14,435 nucleotides of DNA from Betaproteobacteria bacterium (GTDB taxonomy: Bacteria; Pseudomonadota; Gammaproteobacteria; Burkholderiales; Burkholderiaceae_C): the NCBI GenBank assembly GCA_947448675.1, contig CANFOR010000048.1:1-14435 (forward strand). The letters are read 5' to 3'. The notes under the pieces are model-generated. The model was not told the DNA's origin. It worked only from the letters and a program-made list of their open reading frames with translations, and ran no database searches. Each line of letters begins with the position of its first letter. The stretch's first letter is position 1. Positions 13,083 through 14,435 of this stretch are shown here, piece after piece. The translations under genes and the position numbers were made by a program.

Positions 13083-14399
13083 GTGCGACTTGCCCAGCTT
13101 TACCAACGCCCCTGGCTTTGGGTCTACCTGCCACTGGCACTACTGGCCACCGCCGCCATAGGCCTGCTTTGGGCCTGGGTGTTTCCCATTCCCAGCCAAC
13201 ACTTGCGCATTAGCACGGGCGCGCCCGAGGGCATTTACTTCGCCAACGCCCAGCTTTATGCGCAAAAATTTGCCGAACATGGGATCACGCTGCAAGTGCT
13301 GCCATCCGCAGGTTCGGTAGAAAACATGGCCCGCATCAGCGACTTGGCCAGCGGTGTCGATTTGGCCTTGGTGCAAGGCGGGTTTGGCTCCCTCACCAGC
13401 AGCCCCATAGGCAGCAGCAGCGCGGTACAAACCCTGGCAAATATAGACATCGAACCGGTGTGGATTTTTACCCGCATGCAAGAGCTCGATTCTCTGTCCC
13501 AACTGCAGGGCCTGCGTGTGTCGATTGGGCCTGTGGGCAGCGGCAGCCGCAAGGTCGCGCTCAAACTCTTAGAAAGCGCCAACTTGGGCGAGAAAGACCT
13601 GCAGTTGGTCGATACTTTTGGCATGGGCGCGGTGCGCGCGCTGGTTGACAACAAACTCGATGTGGCGATGTTTGTCTCGGCACCCGGCGCGCCTGCGGTG
13701 AACGCCATGCTGGCCACGCCGGGCATCGGCTTGGTGCACCTGCGCCACGCCGCCGCATTAACCGAACGCATCCCGTACTTAGAGTCGCGCATGCTGGCCC
13801 AGGGCATGCTCGACCCCAATGGCAAGTTTCCGCGCCAAGACATTGGCATGCTGGTCACCACCGCCAGCTTGGTCGCGCGCGAGAGTCTGAGCCCAGCGCT
13901 CAAACGCTTGGCCACCCAAGTTGCTACCGAAGTACACCAACGGGGCGGGGCCTTCTACAAGGCGGGCGACTTTCCCAATTTAGGCCAGGCCGACTTCCCG
14001 GTAGCGCCCGAGGCACGCCAAACCCTATTGCACGGCTTGCCCTGGTTAGAGCAGCGCCTGGGCTTTTGGTCAGTGCAAGCCTTGTGGCGGGTGCTCTTGC
14101 TGGTACTGCCCATTGTGCTGCTGGGCATCGCATTGGCGCGCCTGTTACCTGCTTATGCCAGCTGGCTGATGGAGAGCCGTGTCAACCGCTGGTATGGTGA
14201 GCTGAAATACATTGAGCACGACTTGGCGCAAGAGTCGCCCTCGGGCCTGGACCTGAGCAAATACCACTCGCGTTTGAAAACAATGGAATTCGACGTGCAC
14301 AGCTTTCCAACCCCGCCCGAGCTCATGCAACGCCTGTATATTTTGCAGCAGCACATTGAATTTGTACGACTCAAAGTCTTGCGTATGCGGGGGCGCTAA
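13083..14399 (+). CDS. TAXI-family TRAP solute receptor, membrane-anchored
   Basis: 438 residues. Residues about 12-36 form a hydrophobic segment without a clear cleavage site. The receptor domain follows: LRISTGAPEGIYFANAQLYA, VLPSAGSVENMARI, DLALVQGGFG, LRVSIGPVGSGSRKVALKLLE and DVAMFVSAPGAPAV are the TAXI (NMT1-like) pattern. A second hydrophobic segment (about 335-357, WRVLLLVLPIVLLGIALARL) is followed by a charged C-terminal tail of some 80 residues with predicted helices. With two anchors, the receptor domain would face the periplasm and the tail the cytoplasm. The GTG at 13083 has AAAGG about 8 bases upstream. No TRAP permease is in the window, so it may be a sensor-like or orphan receptor; ligand unknown. 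Confidence 0.85.
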   Translation: MRLAQLYQRPWLWVYLPLALLATAAIGLLWAWVFPIPSQHLRISTGAPEGIYFANAQLYAQKFAEHGITLQVLPSAGSVENMARISDLASGVDLALVQGGFGSLTSSPIGSSSAVQTLANIDIEPVWIFTRMQELDSLSQLQGLRVSIGPVGSGSRKVALKLLESANLGEKDLQLVDTFGMGAVRALVDNKLDVAMFVSAPGAPAVNAMLATPGIGLVHLRHAAALTERIPYLESRMLAQGMLDPNGKFPRQDIGMLVTTASLVARESLSPALKRLATQVATEVHQRGGAFYKAGDFPNLGQADFPVAPEARQTLLHGLPWLEQRLGFWSVQALWRVLLLVLPIVLLGIALARLLPAYASWLMESRVNRWYGELKYIEHDLAQESPSGLDLSKYHSRLKTMEFDVHSFPTPPELMQRLYILQQHIEFVRLKVLRMRGR

Positions 14400-14402
14400 A
14401 GC

Positions 14403-14435
14403 ATGAAATTTATTTTGCTCTACCGCCGCCGCTGG
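14403..14435 (+). CDS. Start of a further gene, cut by the window edge
   Basis: An ATG three bases after the TAXI receptor stop opens a frame of 11 codons (MKFILLYRRRW) that runs off the window. The tight spacing suggests it belongs to the same transcript. Too little is present to name a product. Confidence 0.4.
   Translation, partial: MKFILLYRRRW

Overview
The window reads as chromosomal DNA from a betaproteobacterium of the order Burkholderiales, most likely a Comamonadaceae member near Rhodoferax or Polaromonas. This rests on high-GC coding style over most of the window, on the gene families present (PuuE-type allantoinase, UraD/allantoate amidohydrolase, ETF-ubiquinone oxidoreductase next to a TAXI receptor), and on short hairpin repeats containing ATAGCT...GCGCAC...TGCGC...GCAGCC, which I associate with that family. 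No tool was run, so the taxonomic call is inference.

Region 1 (1-2900, minus strand) holds a universal stress protein, then an outer-membrane porin with an N-terminal CxxCH heme site (Cyc2-like), then a diheme c4-type cytochrome lipoprotein. The order porin-cytochrome then diheme cytochrome recalls cyc2-cyc1 of acidophilic iron oxidisers. A route moving electrons from outside the cell into the periplasm is plausible. This block is visibly poorer in GC than the rest.

Region 2 (2968-7547) is a urate-degradation locus. The 5-hydroxyisourate hydrolase gene (minus) diverges from puuE (plus) around a perfect 14-bp palindrome. Three bases after puuE comes a 1050-codon gene that fuses an OHCU decarboxylase, an allantoate amidohydrolase and a second M20-type hydrolase domain. 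Together these cover hydroxyisourate to OHCU, allantoin, allantoate and ureidoglycine; the urate-oxidising enzyme is not in the window. A degenerate copy of a hairpin repeat lies in frame inside the amidohydrolase part.

Region 3 (7548-9990, minus strand) is accessory and partly decayed. It has an exported M20D amidohydrolase whose expected ATG has become ATC, a broken lipocalin-like gene with a TAG stop, a small exported protein of unknown role, and a diverged direct duplication of about 260 bp. Each copy of the duplication carries a terminator-like hairpin, and the copies lie upstream of the amidohydrolase and of the small gene.

Region 4 (9974-14435) looks like core metabolism. An SDR oxidoreductase and a hotdog acyl-CoA thioesterase form a minus-strand pair. 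Divergent from it, ETF-ubiquinone oxidoreductase is followed by a membrane-anchored TAXI-type solute receptor and the first codons of another gene. The region suggests acyl-CoA oxidation feeding electrons to ubiquinone. No rRNA, tRNA, CRISPR array, transposase or integrase was seen.
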